In this document: positions 17,789 to 27,095 of the stretch, piece by piece
How positions within the stretch are numbered: position 1 is the stretch's first letter
Layout of the letters: the number at the start of each line of letters is the position of its first letter
NCBI RefSeq assembly: GCF_014651535.1
Contig: NZ_BMXB01000007.1
Span: 109,886 to 173,885, forward strand
DNA length: 64,000 nucleotides
Direction of reading: 5' to 3'
From: Salinimicrobium marinum
GTDB taxonomy: Bacteria; Bacteroidota; Bacteroidia; Flavobacteriales; Flavobacteriaceae
The notes under the pieces: model-generated
Database searches by the model: none
Told to the model about the DNA's origin: nothing
The model's input: the letters and a program-made list of their open reading frames with translations, nothing else
Made by a program: the position numbers and the translations under genes

Positions 17789-19279
17789 ATGTCTATAAAA
17801 ACATTTGGGGCAAAATTATTTGCCCGGTATATACAACGTAAAATAAATACATGGGCTTCCAAACCGGAAGAAACCCAGCAAAAGGTATTTAAGGAATTGC
17901 TTTCCAAAGCACAAAATACGCAGTTTGGAAAAGATCATCATTTCAGGTCAATATCCAGCATGAAGGAATTTGCTAAAAGAGTACCTGTTCGGGATTATGA
18001 AGAGCTGAAACCTTATGTCGAAAGAATGGTGGCCGGGGAAGAAAATGTGCTGTGGCCGGGAAAACCGTTATATTACGCTAAAACTTCAGGGACTACCAGT
18101 GGGGCAAAATACATTCCGTTGACTAAAGAATCTATGCCCACGCACATTGAGGCAGCCCGGAATGCCATTCTTTGCTATATTAATGATACAGGAAAAGCCG
18201 ATTTTGTAGACGGGAAGATGATCTTTCTTCAGGGTAGCCCCGAGCTGGATGAGAAAAACGGCGTAAAAGTGGGTCGTCTTTCAGGAATATCAGCGCATTA
18301 TGTGCCGGGATATCTTCAGAAGAACAGGATGCCCAGTTGGGAAACAAATTGTATTGATGATTGGGAAACCAAAGTAGATGCGATTGTGGAGGAAACAGTG
18401 AAGGAAGATATGTCGGTCATTAGCGGGATTCCATCGTGGGTACAGATGTATTTTGAGAGGCTGCAGGCAAAGACAGGGAAAAAGGTAGGAGAGATCTTCC
18501 CCAATTTCAACCTTTTCATTTACGGCGGAGTTAATTTTGAGCCGTACAGGGCAAAATTTGAAAGCCTTATTGGCCGGAAAGTGGATAGTATTGAGCTTTT
18601 CCCCGCTTCGGAAGGGTTTTTTGCATACCAGGATAAGCAGGATGTAAAGGGAATGTTGCTACTCCTAAACTCCGGAATCTTCTATGAATTTATTAAAGCA
18701 GATGAATTCCATTCTGATAATCCCGAACGATTTACCATTGGCCAGATAGAACTGAATGTGAACTATGTGATGATCGTTTCTACCAGTGCAGGCTTATGGG
18801 CTTATAATCTCGGGGATACAATCCAGTTTACCTCCTTAAAACCATACAGAGTGATGGTTTCTGGAAGGATCAAGCATTTCACATCGGCTTTTGGGGAACA
18901 TGTAATCGCCAAAGAAGTGGAGCAGGCCATGCAGGAAGCGGTAAAAAAACATGCTGCAAGTATTTCTGAATTTACCGTAGCTCCGCAAACAAATCCTTCG
19001 GGTGACCAGTTGCCATATCACGAATGGTTTATAGAATTCGAGAAGGAACCAGAAGATATGAATGCCTTTAAAGTAACTTTGGACAAATCGCTTCAGGAGC
19101 AAAACTCCTACTATAAAGATTTAATTGATGGTAAGATCCTTCAGCAGTTAGTAATCACAAAAATACCTTCAGAAGGTTTTCAGAAGTACATGAAATCTAT
19201 CGGAAAATTGGGAGGACAGAATAAATTGCCGAGATTGTCCAACGATCGGAAAATAGCGGAATTTTTAGAAAAATTATAA
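17789..19279 (+). CDS. GH3-family acyl-adenylating enzyme
   Basis: A 496-residue protein of the GH3 family (named for plant auxin-responsive enzymes). These belong to the ANL adenylating superfamily and usually join a carboxylic acid to an amino acid. The ATP/AMP-binding loop YYAKTSGTTSGAKYIPLT is at about residues 92-109. The second nucleotide motif is near LFPASEGFFA, and the hinge DTIQFTS.. is present. Bacterial members are common in Bacteroidota but their substrates are mostly unknown. It sits in an operon between an M23 peptidase and DUF6909, so an envelope or metabolite conjugation role is possible but unproven. Confidence 0.88.
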   Translation: MSIKTFGAKLFARYIQRKINTWASKPEETQQKVFKELLSKAQNTQFGKDHHFRSISSMKEFAKRVPVRDYEELKPYVERMVAGEENVLWPGKPLYYAKTSGTTSGAKYIPLTKESMPTHIEAARNAILCYINDTGKADFVDGKMIFLQGSPELDEKNGVKVGRLSGISAHYVPGYLQKNRMPSWETNCIDDWETKVDAIVEETVKEDMSVISGIPSWVQMYFERLQAKTGKKVGEIFPNFNLFIYGGVNFEPYRAKFESLIGRKVDSIELFPASEGFFAYQDKQDVKGMLLLLNSGIFYEFIKADEFHSDNPERFTIGQIELNVNYVMIVSTSAGLWAYNLGDTIQFTSLKPYRVMVSGRIKHFTSAFGEHVIAKEVEQAMQEAVKKHAASISEFTVAPQTNPSGDQLPYHEWFIEFEKEPEDMNAFKVTLDKSLQEQNSYYKDLIDGKILQQLVITKIPSEGFQKYMKSIGKLGGQNKLPRLSNDRKIAEFLEKL

Positions 19280-19298
19280 AAGAAAGATTAAAGAATAT

Positions 19299-20990
19299 AT
19301 GAGTAATTTAAAATTGAGAGGGCGTACCAGGGCACAGGAAAGTTCAAATGCCATTGAACGAATGTATATAACGATGAGACATTTGTTTAACAGGGGGTTC
19401 TATAAGCCTATGGGAGTTTCGGGAGAAACACTGCGTGAGGCTTTGCTTGTACTTCGGCCCGAAATTTATGGATCCATTGCAGAGGAAAAGGTAGAATTAA
19501 ATGGTTTACTTTATGTGATAGACCGGCTTCCAATTGGAATCGAAGAATGTAGATATATTAACCTTACCAGTGACGAAGGCTATGGCAACTCTCATTTTAA
19601 ACCAATTGTACCACCAAAAAGACGCAGAAACTGCTACAGGATCGATGAGGAGCAAATGAACATCGAAATCACCCGCGGCCGGTCTGAGATTTACGATATA
19701 CTTACTCACCTTACCTTTATTTTTGTGGAATCTCATAAGATCATGCGGCGCGTGCTTATTGATGATGAAGGGGAAGTAACAAGAGACTGGGAAAAGTTGC
19801 AGAAAGCTGTTTTGAAGGAAGGAGACCTTACGCAGGCAGAACGGGAAGTAGCCCTTACCCATACTGCCAACATCCTTGGCCGAACGTTTAAGGAAGTTAC
19901 CAGTATTTACCCAATGTTCAGTATTCCGGCTAATAAGGAGCGTTTTCTGCATATTATCTATTGGCTGGGCCAACTGGCATTGGATGAGATGATGCAGAAT
20001 AAAAAACGGATTGTAACATTTAGTCCGGTGCTTAGAGAGAGGCTGGGGCATCACATTCACGGAGAGATATGGGCAAACAAGATCAAGGAAACTTTGCTGG
20101 AAAAGAACCTTTTGTCAAGGCCACTGCATATTATTAGTGCAAACATGCATAGCGTAATGAATACGCTCTATGCCCCCAAAGCACTAAAAACAGAACTTAC
20201 CAAAAAGTCAATCTCAGGTATTTACGAAGATCTTAGTAATAATGCGAATGGTAAGCTCCGCATGAAAGTTATGAAAACAGCCCTGGATGAAGGAATGACT
20301 TTTATAGAGGATACCAGTGGTGCCAATATTGACGTTCAAATCTTTGATACTGCTGCCTATGCTACCGGAAATTCCAGATTCGAAATGGATAAGAGCCTGA
20401 AGGACAATGAGAAGCCTGTAATCATGGTAATGGACTATGCGTTTGGGGAGCAGGCTTATGAAACAATGGATGAAATGCTGAAGCCTTACCAAAGTGAACA
20501 TGGTAATATCCGGATGAACGTAGCTTCTATTTCTATTATGGGAAAAGCCGGAATTCTTGTAGGCGGAAAAGGAGATATTATGATTCCTTCGGCACATTTA
20601 TTTGAAGGAACAGCAGATAATTATCCGTTTAAAAATGAACTTTCAAAGGAAGATTTAGATGGGAATGGAATCCCTGTATGTGACGGATCTATGATCACCG
20701 TATTGGGTACTTCTCTTCAAAATAAAGATATCCTTAAGTTTTTCCATGAGTCCACCTGGAATGTGGTAGGACTGGAAATGGAAGGAGCACATTATCAAAA
20801 GGCTATCCAGGCAGCGTCCAGGTTAAGGAAGAACATCAATGAGGATGTGAAAGTCCGCTATGCATATTACGCTTCAGATAACCCTTTGGAAACAGGTAGC
20901 ACTCTGGCTTCAGGCGGATTGGGCACTACAGGTGTAAAACCTACTTATTTAATTACTGAAAAAATCCTGGAGCAAATTTTTAATTCATAA
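19299..20990 (+). CDS. DUF6909 protein with a nucleosidase/phosphorylase-like C-terminus
   Basis: A 563-residue protein with no signal peptide. The N-terminal half (about residues 1-300) is helical and unfamiliar. The C-terminal half carries motifs of the nucleoside phosphorylase/AMP nucleosidase fold. A GKAGILVGGKGDIMIPSA segment with EGTADNYPF resembles the AMP nucleosidase GDLILPIA...EGTSNDYFP signature. GLEMEGAHY resembles the substrate-binding MEGA motif, and YYASDNP about 30 residues later resembles the catalytic SD motif. I recognise the family as DUF6909. The nucleosidase resemblance is my reading by eye. It is the last gene of the M23-GH3 operon, 19 bp after GH3. Confidence 0.7.
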   Translation: MSNLKLRGRTRAQESSNAIERMYITMRHLFNRGFYKPMGVSGETLREALLVLRPEIYGSIAEEKVELNGLLYVIDRLPIGIEECRYINLTSDEGYGNSHFKPIVPPKRRRNCYRIDEEQMNIEITRGRSEIYDILTHLTFIFVESHKIMRRVLIDDEGEVTRDWEKLQKAVLKEGDLTQAEREVALTHTANILGRTFKEVTSIYPMFSIPANKERFLHIIYWLGQLALDEMMQNKKRIVTFSPVLRERLGHHIHGEIWANKIKETLLEKNLLSRPLHIISANMHSVMNTLYAPKALKTELTKKSISGIYEDLSNNANGKLRMKVMKTALDEGMTFIEDTSGANIDVQIFDTAAYATGNSRFEMDKSLKDNEKPVIMVMDYAFGEQAYETMDEMLKPYQSEHGNIRMNVASISIMGKAGILVGGKGDIMIPSAHLFEGTADNYPFKNELSKEDLDGNGIPVCDGSMITVLGTSLQNKDILKFFHESTWNVVGLEMEGAHYQKAIQAASRLRKNINEDVKVRYAYYASDNPLETGSTLASGGLGTTGVKPTYLITEKILEQIFNS

Positions 20991-21039
20991 TTCAATATAT
21001 TTCTGAAGAGGGTATAAAATTGACTACTAACGCCGGAAA

Positions 21040-22146
21040 ATGGAAGAGAAAGTGAGGAACATTTTAATCACAGGAGGAGCCGGGTTTATTGGTTCAAACT
21101 ACGTAAATATGTACACTTCAGAAGAAAATGTACATGTTGTGAACCTTGATAAGTTAACCTACGCCGGAAACCTTGAAAACATTAACGTCGAAGGTAATCC
21201 GGATTATACTTTTGTGCAGGGGGATATATGTGATAAAGAGATTCTGAAAAGTCTTTTTGAAAAATATCAGTTTCAGCAGGTAATTCATTTTGCTGCCGAA
21301 TCTCATGTTGATAATTCTATTTTAGATCCTTCAGCATTTGTGGAAACGAACATTTCCGGAACCTTTAATTTGCTTCAGAATGCTCATAAACTTTGGATGG
21401 AAAAGCCTTTTGTAAGAAGAGAAGGTTTTGAAAATACTAAGTTTCTGCATATTTCCACGGATGAGGTGTATGGAACCTTAGGGAAAGAAGGTCTATTCAC
21501 CGAAGAAACCTCTTATGCACCGAATAGCCCGTATTCTGCTTCAAAGGCATCTTCAGATTTCCTGGTGCGCAGCTACTTCCATACCTACGGATTGCCGGTT
21601 TTGACTACGAACTGCTCCAACAATTACGGACCAAATCAGCATGATGAAAAGCTTATTCCTACTATTATAAGAACTGCTTTAAAAGAAGAGCCGATTCCAA
21701 TTTACGGTGACGGAAAGAACGTAAGGGACTGGCTATATGTTTCAGACCATTGTAAGGGGATTAAACTTGTGCTCCAAAAAGGTAGATTTGGAGAGACGTA
21801 TAATATTGGCGGAAGGAACGAACGTGAGAATATCTACATCGCTCAAAAGATCTGTGATATACTGGATACCCTAACTCCCCGAAAAAATAAAAAATCCTAT
21901 AAAGATCTTATTACATTTGTAATAGATCGTCCCGGTCACGATAAAAGATATGCGATTGATGCTTCCAAAATAGAGAATGAACTTGGCTGGAAAGCAATAG
22001 AAAATTTTGAAAGTGGAATTGAAAAAACGGTGAAGTGGTATTTAAAAAATATAGTTCATGAAAGGAATCATTCTGGCAGGAGGCTCGGGAACAAGACTAC
22101 CCCCATTGACGCTGGCAATAAGCAAGCAGTTAATGCCGGTTTTTGA
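21040..22146 (+). CDS. rfbB: dTDP-glucose 4,6-dehydratase
   Basis: A 368-residue extended short-chain dehydrogenase, second step of dTDP-L-rhamnose synthesis. It has the NAD motif GGAGFIGS (residues about 11-18), DKLTYAGN, the catalytic TDEVYG and YSASKASSD (Tyr-x3-Lys), and NNYGPNQ. The last roughly 30 residues (after WYLKNIV) do not look like the family C-terminus: they are the rfbA coding sequence read in another frame, an 89-bp overlap. The original stop codon appears to have been lost. The core enzyme is intact. It is the first of rfbBACD. Confidence 0.95.
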   Translation: MEEKVRNILITGGAGFIGSNYVNMYTSEENVHVVNLDKLTYAGNLENINVEGNPDYTFVQGDICDKEILKSLFEKYQFQQVIHFAAESHVDNSILDPSAFVETNISGTFNLLQNAHKLWMEKPFVRREGFENTKFLHISTDEVYGTLGKEGLFTEETSYAPNSPYSASKASSDFLVRSYFHTYGLPVLTTNCSNNYGPNQHDEKLIPTIIRTALKEEPIPIYGDGKNVRDWLYVSDHCKGIKLVLQKGRFGETYNIGGRNERENIYIAQKICDILDTLTPRKNKKSYKDLITFVIDRPGHDKRYAIDASKIENELGWKAIENFESGIEKTVKWYLKNIVHERNHSGRRLGNKTTPIDAGNKQAVNAGF

Positions 22147-22915
22147 TAAACCTATGATCTATTACCCGCTTTCCACTTTAATGATGGCGGGGATAAATGA
22201 GATCCTTATCATTTCTACACCTAAAGACCTTCCACTGTTTAAAGAATTACTGGGGGACGGCAGTAGGTATGGCTGTGTATTTGAATATGCTGTTCAGGAA
22301 AAGCCAAATGGTCTTGCTGAAGCTTTTATCATTGGGGAAAATTTCATCGGAAATGATAAAGTCGCACTAATTCTCGGGGACAATATTTTTTACGGATCCG
22401 TATTGGATGTTTTACTGCAAAACAACAGTGACCCCGATGGCGGAATCATTTATGCTTATCATGTTCAGGATCCGCAACGGTATGGCGTAGTAGATTTTGA
22501 TAAATCCGGAAAAGCCATTTCCATAGAAGAGAAACCTACCGCCCCAAAATCCAATTATGTAGTCCCAGGGATTTACTTTTATGATAATGAAGTGGTGAAA
22601 ATCGCAAAAAGCATCAAACCTTCAACTCGTGGGGAACTGGAGATTACAGACATTAACAATCATTATCTTTTAGAAGAAAAACTTCACGTAAGTATCCTGG
22701 ACAAAGGTACAGCGTGGCTGGACACGGGGACTTTTCAATCTCTAATGAATGCTTCACAGTTTGTACAGGTGATTGAGGAACGCCAGGGATTAAAGATTGG
22801 TGCAATAGAAGAAACTGCCTATAAAATGGGTTTTATTAATAAAGAACAACTTCATGAACTTGCTGCGCCTTTGGTGAAAAGCGGGTATGGTGAATATTTA
22901 TTACAAGTAGATTAA
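22058..22915 (+). CDS. rfbA: Glucose-1-phosphate thymidylyltransferase
   Basis: A 285-residue enzyme that makes dTDP-glucose from glucose-1-phosphate and dTTP. The signature [26 protein letters not shown] begins at residue 8 (usually GTRLHPLT). Further motifs are [13 protein letters not shown]-type ISIEEKP, and TAWLDTGT. Length is normal. The ATG at 22058 is inside the rfbB frame. The stop overlaps the rfbC ATG (TAATG). Confidence 0.97.
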   Translation: MKGIILAGGSGTRLPPLTLAISKQLMPVFDKPMIYYPLSTLMMAGINEILIISTPKDLPLFKELLGDGSRYGCVFEYAVQEKPNGLAEAFIIGENFIGNDKVALILGDNIFYGSVLDVLLQNNSDPDGGIIYAYHVQDPQRYGVVDFDKSGKAISIEEKPTAPKSNYVVPGIYFYDNEVVKIAKSIKPSTRGELEITDINNHYLLEEKLHVSILDKGTAWLDTGTFQSLMNASQFVQVIEERQGLKIGAIEETAYKMGFINKEQLHELAAPLVKSGYGEYLLQVD

Positions 22916-23463
22916 TGTTAGAACTGGAAAAAACACCGTTAAAAGATTGTTTCATACTAAAACCTCGTGTTTTTGAAGATGAAAGAGGCACTTTCTATGA
23001 AAGTTTTAATCAGCAAAGATTTGAAGAAACCACAGGTTTGAAGATAAATTTTGTGCAGGATAATCAATCTACTTCCACAAGAGGTGTGTTGCGGGGCTTT
23101 CACTTCCAGACAGGAGCTTATGCGCAAGCAAAACTCGTGCGAGCTGTTGCTGGGGAGGTATTGGATGTTGTGGTGGATCTAAGACCCGATTCCCCAACAT
23201 TTAAAAAGTCATTTAAGGTGCTTTTAAGCAACGAGAACAAGCTAGAGCTGTTTGTTCCTGCCGGATTCGCTCACGGCTTTTTAACGACTTCTGAGACTTC
23301 TGTTTTCGCTTATAAATGCGACAAATATTACCATAAGGAAAGTGAAACAGGGATCATTTGGAACGATCCCACCCTTAAAATCGATTGGGAGTTTCCGGAG
23401 GATGAGATCATACTTTCTGAAAAAGATGCCTTGCTTCCCACTTTAAAGGAACTGGAACTATGA
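22915..23463 (+). CDS. rfbC: dTDP-4-dehydrorhamnose 3,5-epimerase
   Basis: A 182-residue cupin-type epimerase. The family motifs RGVLRGFHFQ (catalytic His), KLVRAVAGEVLDVVVDLR, VPAGFAHGF and the Tyr-containing YKCDKYYH are present. It overlaps rfbA by one base and rfbD by four (ATGA), so the last three genes of the operon are tightly coupled. Confidence 0.97.
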   Translation: MLELEKTPLKDCFILKPRVFEDERGTFYESFNQQRFEETTGLKINFVQDNQSTSTRGVLRGFHFQTGAYAQAKLVRAVAGEVLDVVVDLRPDSPTFKKSFKVLLSNENKLELFVPAGFAHGFLTTSETSVFAYKCDKYYHKESETGIIWNDPTLKIDWEFPEDEIILSEKDALLPTLKELEL

Positions 23464-24305
23464 AAAAGGTACTGGTAACCGGAGCCGGCGGTCAGTTGGG
23501 GCAATGTTTTAAAAAATATGCCGAAGAATTTCCCGGCATGGAATTTACATTTACGACTTCAGATGAAATAGATCTCTCCATCTTTGGATTGGTAAGTGCT
23601 TATTTCAGGAAAAACGAATTTGATTACTGTATCAACTGTGCGGCTTATACAAATGTGGAACAGGCAGAGACCAACCGAGAAATGGCATTTCTGATCAATT
23701 CTGAAGCAGTGAAAAACCTTTCGGAAGTTTGTGTAGAAAACAAGGTGGTACTTGTACATTTTTCAACAGATTATGTTTTCGACGGGGAGAAGAATACACC
23801 CTATTCCGAAGAAGATAAAACGAATCCGCTGAATGTTTACGGAGCTTCCAAACTATATGGAGAGGACCACATACAACAAAACCTGGAGGAATATTATATT
23901 TTCAGGACCTCCTGGCTTTATTCTGATATTGGACATAACTTCTACAATACGATCCTTAAAAAAGCGATACCCGGTGCGGTTTTTAACATCACCACCGAAC
24001 AAAAAGGCACACCTACCAATGCCTATGATCTGGCACATTATGTTCTTACCATAATTTCAGAAGGAAATAAAGAGTATGGGCTATACCATTTTAGCAATCT
24101 TGGAGAGGCTACCTGGTTCGACTTTGCAAAAGAGATTCTAAATCTTTCCGGGAAATTAAAAGATGTAGAACTGAATAAAGATAACAGCTATCGTACAGTG
24201 GCAGTAAGGCCTCGATACAGCGTTTTAAACAAAGAAAAAGCCGGGAAGACATTTCCGGAGGAAATATTGCCCTGGAAAGAAAGTCTGGCCCGACTATATA
24301 ATTAA
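23460..24305 (+). CDS. rfbD: dTDP-4-dehydrorhamnose reductase
   Basis: A 281-residue NAD(P)H-dependent reductase that completes dTDP-L-rhamnose. It carries GAGGQLGQ near residue 8, the catalytic STDYVFDG and VYGASKLYGE (Tyr-x3-Lys), and the RTSWLYSD motif. Length is normal. The rfb genes are followed by a UDP-xylose synthase and glycosyltransferases, so rhamnose probably goes into a surface polysaccharide. Confidence 0.96.
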   Translation: MKKVLVTGAGGQLGQCFKKYAEEFPGMEFTFTTSDEIDLSIFGLVSAYFRKNEFDYCINCAAYTNVEQAETNREMAFLINSEAVKNLSEVCVENKVVLVHFSTDYVFDGEKNTPYSEEDKTNPLNVYGASKLYGEDHIQQNLEEYYIFRTSWLYSDIGHNFYNTILKKAIPGAVFNITTEQKGTPTNAYDLAHYVLTIISEGNKEYGLYHFSNLGEATWFDFAKEILNLSGKLKDVELNKDNSYRTVAVRPRYSVLNKEKAGKTFPEEILPWKESLARLYN

Positions 24306-24339
24306 TTCCAGATGGTTTTCTATATTGGATCTGGAGGTT

Positions 24340-25011
24340 CTAAGCCTCCGACCCTTTCCATTCCTCCATAAATTGTTTAAAATTTCTTACATCATCCTTC
24401 ACCATTTTCTCAAAAAGTGGATTCAGAATTCTTGCGGCACCTTCTCCGGGAATTCCTCCTGGAGCAGTGTAGGATAACACTACATGAACTTCTGTACCGT
24501 AACCGGGAATGTCTTTGAACTCTACTTTTCCGGCGTTTTCAATTTCAGATCCGGGGAGAGATTGCCAGCCAATGAACTCATTAGGTCTCTCTTTCACTAT
24601 CTCGCTTTTCCAGCTTAAATTTCCTACGCCTCCGGGAAGTTCTGCTTTCCAGACAGAAATATGGTCATTGAGACTTTTGACGCTTTCCAGGTGTTCCATG
24701 AACAATGGCAGGTTTTCGAATTTTCGCCAGAACTCATAGACTTCTTCGGGTGGTCTTCCCACCAGCTGTGTTACCTGTATATTAACATTTCTGCTTTCAT
24801 TGTCGGGTTTAGTTTTGCCCATCGCATTATACACTGCACAATGCCCTGTGGAACCACGAAAGAGTAAATATCCTGCAAATGCTGCTTCTGTAAAGCTCTT
24901 GTTTTTCTTCCCTAAAGCGTCGTAAATCATATATGCACCTCCCAGTAAGGATAAGATGCGTTCTGTTTTACTCACGTTTGGGTTAAATCCCGGTATTTTT
25001 ATTCTTTTCAT
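24340..25011 (-). CDS. SRPBCC-family protein with YgaP-like membrane N-terminus
   Basis: A 223-residue protein. The N-terminal part (about residues 1-75) matches the YgaP-transmembrane/DUF2892-like module, with RGSTGHCAVYNAMG typical of it. The C-terminal part (about 80-220) is an SRPBCC/START-like ligand-binding domain (polyketide cyclase type: VYEFWRKFENLPLFMEHLESV). This architecture is common in Bacteroidota and the ligand is unknown. It is a single gene, convergent with rfbD and divergent from the UXS gene. Confidence 0.85.
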   Translation of the reverse strand: MKRIKIPGFNPNVSKTERILSLLGGAYMIYDALGKKNKSFTEAAFAGYLLFRGSTGHCAVYNAMGKTKPDNESRNVNIQVTQLVGRPPEEVYEFWRKFENLPLFMEHLESVKSLNDHISVWKAELPGGVGNLSWKSEIVKERPNEFIGWQSLPGSEIENAGKVEFKDIPGYGTEVHVVLSYTAPGGIPGEGAARILNPLFEKMVKDDVRNFKQFMEEWKGSEA

Positions 25012-25205
25012 ATTTTTCTTTTTAAAGTTACTTTCAAGTTAATGATTAAGGATATAAATTGAACATAATATGCTAGTGGATAGGGTTAAATTATACTTAA
25101 AAGAATATCTTCAGAAAGTTGGGAACAGCGAACAAAAAAATGGATAAAAATCAAAAAATATAGTTAAGGATTAAATTTCCAGAGGCAGAAGCAGATGGAA
25201 CTAAA

Positions 25206-25213
25206 TATATTTG
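25206..25213 (+). promoter_or_regulatory. Promoter -7 element of the UDP-xylose synthase gene
   Basis: TATATTTG, 28 nt upstream of the ATG at 25242, matching TAnnTTTG. The rest of the 230-bp divergent gap shows no reading frame. Confidence 0.5.
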
Positions 25214-25241
25214 CTTATTTTCAAAATAAATTAACCAACCA

Positions 25242-26231
25242 ATGGCAAAAAGAATACTCATTACAGGGGCAGCGGGATTCCTTGGTTCGCATCTGTGCGA
25301 TAAGTTTATAAGGGAAGGATATCATGTATTGGGGATGGACAATCTCATTACCGGAGACCGTCGCAATATTGAACATCTTTTCAAACTTGAAAATTTCGAA
25401 TTCTATCATCATGATGTAACCACGTTTGTACATGTTCCGGGAAAACTAGATTATATTCTTCATTTCGCTTCTCCAGCCAGCCCGATAGATTATTTAAAAA
25501 TTCCAATTCAAACGCTTAAGGTGGGATCTTTAGGAACTCACAACCTTTTAGGACTGGCGAAAGAAAAAAATGCAAGAATTTTAATAGCTTCCACTTCTGA
25601 AGTATACGGAGATCCTTTGGTGCATCCTCAAACAGAAGAATACTATGGAAACGTGAATACCATAGGTCCACGCGGAGTTTATGATGAGGCCAAACGTTTC
25701 CAGGAATCTATTACCATGGCTTATCACAGGTACCACGGCCTGGAAACAAGAATTGTGAGGATATTCAATACCTACGGACCCAGGATGAGGTTAAATGACG
25801 GACGTGTAATTCCGGCTTTTATTGGTCAGGCTTTGCGAGGGGAAGATCTTACCGTGTTTGGTGATGGTTCACAAACCCGCTCCTTCTGTTATGTAGATGA
25901 TCAGGTAGATGGGATTTACCGGCTTTTGCTCAGTGATTATTCCGAACCTGTGAATATTGGAAATCCGCATGAGATCACGATCAAAGATTTTGCAGAAGAG
26001 ATTATCAGGTTAACGGGGACAAATCAGAAGATTATTTACAAGCCTCTGCCTCAAGATGATCCTATGCAGCGACAGCCGGATATCACCCGTGCCAGGGAAA
26101 TCCTGGGCTGGGAGCCAAAAGTTTCCAGGAGTGAAGGTATGGAAAAGACTTACGAATACTTCAAAAGCCTTAGTCAGGAGGAACTAAACAAAAGTGAACA
26201 TAAGGATTTCTCCCGACACATACGAAAGTAA
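25242..26231 (+). CDS. UDP-glucuronate decarboxylase (UDP-xylose synthase)
   Basis: A 329-residue extended SDR enzyme. The NAD motif [11 protein letters not shown] is at about residues 8-18. The catalytic Tyr-x3-Lys is in [11 protein letters not shown]. The family signatures [17 protein letters not shown] and [18 protein letters not shown] separate UXS from other UDP-sugar epimerases. It converts UDP-glucuronate to UDP-xylose for polysaccharide synthesis. A glycosyltransferase follows 84 bp downstream. Confidence 0.93.
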   Translation: MAKRILITGAAGFLGSHLCDKFIREGYHVLGMDNLITGDRRNIEHLFKLENFEFYHHDVTTFVHVPGKLDYILHFASPASPIDYLKIPIQTLKVGSLGTHNLLGLAKEKNARILIASTSEVYGDPLVHPQTEEYYGNVNTIGPRGVYDEAKRFQESITMAYHRYHGLETRIVRIFNTYGPRMRLNDGRVIPAFIGQALRGEDLTVFGDGSQTRSFCYVDDQVDGIYRLLLSDYSEPVNIGNPHEITIKDFAEEIIRLTGTNQKIIYKPLPQDDPMQRQPDITRAREILGWEPKVSRSEGMEKTYEYFKSLSQEELNKSEHKDFSRHIRK

Positions 26232-26315
26232 ATCAGTAGATTTTTGGGTGAATTTTTAAACGAAGATTTTTAAATCTGAAAATAAAATTGTACCGTAGCC
26301 GTAAAAGGCAATTTA

Positions 26316-27095
26316 ATGAAGAATTCTCCTGTTGTTTCTATAGTGATGCCTGCCTATGACGCATCACGGTTTATTTCTGAAAGTATCACTTCTGTGAGAG
26401 AGCAGACCTTTGAAGACTGGGAATTGCTAGTGATAGACGATGCCTCAAAAGATGAAACAGATTACCTGGTAAAAAACTACATCCAACAAGATCCACGTAT
26501 TACATTACACTCTCTTCCGGTCAACCAGGGAGCCGCCTTTGCCCGAAATATTGGGATAAAAGCTTCCGAAGGAGAGTATATATCTTTTCTGGATGCAGAT
26601 GATTTGTGGAAACCGCACAAGCTGCAAACACAGCTGGATTTTATGAAAAAAAATGATCTGAAGGTGAGTTATTCCAGCTATGAATTGATGGATGAGGAAG
26701 GGAAAAGTATGAATCAGATGGTAAAAGCTCTTGAAATACTTGCTTTTTCAAAATTACTGAGAGCCAATTACGTGGGAAATCTTACCGGGATGTATAATTC
26801 CAAAATGCTGGGGAAGATTTACTGCCCGCCCATTCGAAAAAGGCAGGATTGGGCAATGTGGTTAAAGGCATTGGAACTGGCAGGGGAGGCCAGGGGAATT
26901 GTTGAACCTCTGGCTAAATACAGGGTAAGGAAAGGTTCTATTTCTGCAAATAAGAAGGAGATGCTGGAATATAATTATAAGGTTTATCGCAAAGTTTTAA
27001 ATTTCTCGGCAGTGAAGAGCAGCTATTGGATCACACGGTTTTTATATGAGCAGTTTTTCGTCAAAAGCAAACAGCTGGTTCCGCTAAAGAAGTGA
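26316..27095 (+). CDS. Family 2 glycosyltransferase
   Basis: A 259-residue GT-A fold enzyme. The N-terminal VSIVMPAYDASRFISESITSV, DDASKDET and the metal-binding DADD (about residues 92-95) are classic GT2 motifs, followed by RQDWAMWLK. It resembles teichuronic/O-antigen glycosyltransferases. No membrane segment. Substrate unknown. It is convergent with the CapK-like gene, and the two overlap by 12 bp at their 3' ends. Confidence 0.92.
   Translation: MKNSPVVSIVMPAYDASRFISESITSVREQTFEDWELLVIDDASKDETDYLVKNYIQQDPRITLHSLPVNQGAAFARNIGIKASEGEYISFLDADDLWKPHKLQTQLDFMKKNDLKVSYSSYELMDEEGKSMNQMVKALEILAFSKLLRANYVGNLTGMYNSKMLGKIYCPPIRKRQDWAMWLKALELAGEARGIVEPLAKYRVRKGSISANKKEMLEYNYKVYRKVLNFSAVKSSYWITRFLYEQFFVKSKQLVPLKK

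Noticed and set aside
19506..20060. 184-codon open frame antisense to DUF6909
   Set aside because: It lies wholly within a conserved gene on the other strand, has no promoter or protein-like composition, and looks like a by-product of codon use.
24308..24349. Terminator between rfbD and the SRPBCC gene
   Set aside because: Short arms CCAGAT/ATCTGG and GGAGG/CCTCC exist but there is no T-run and the second overlaps the SRPBCC stop codon.
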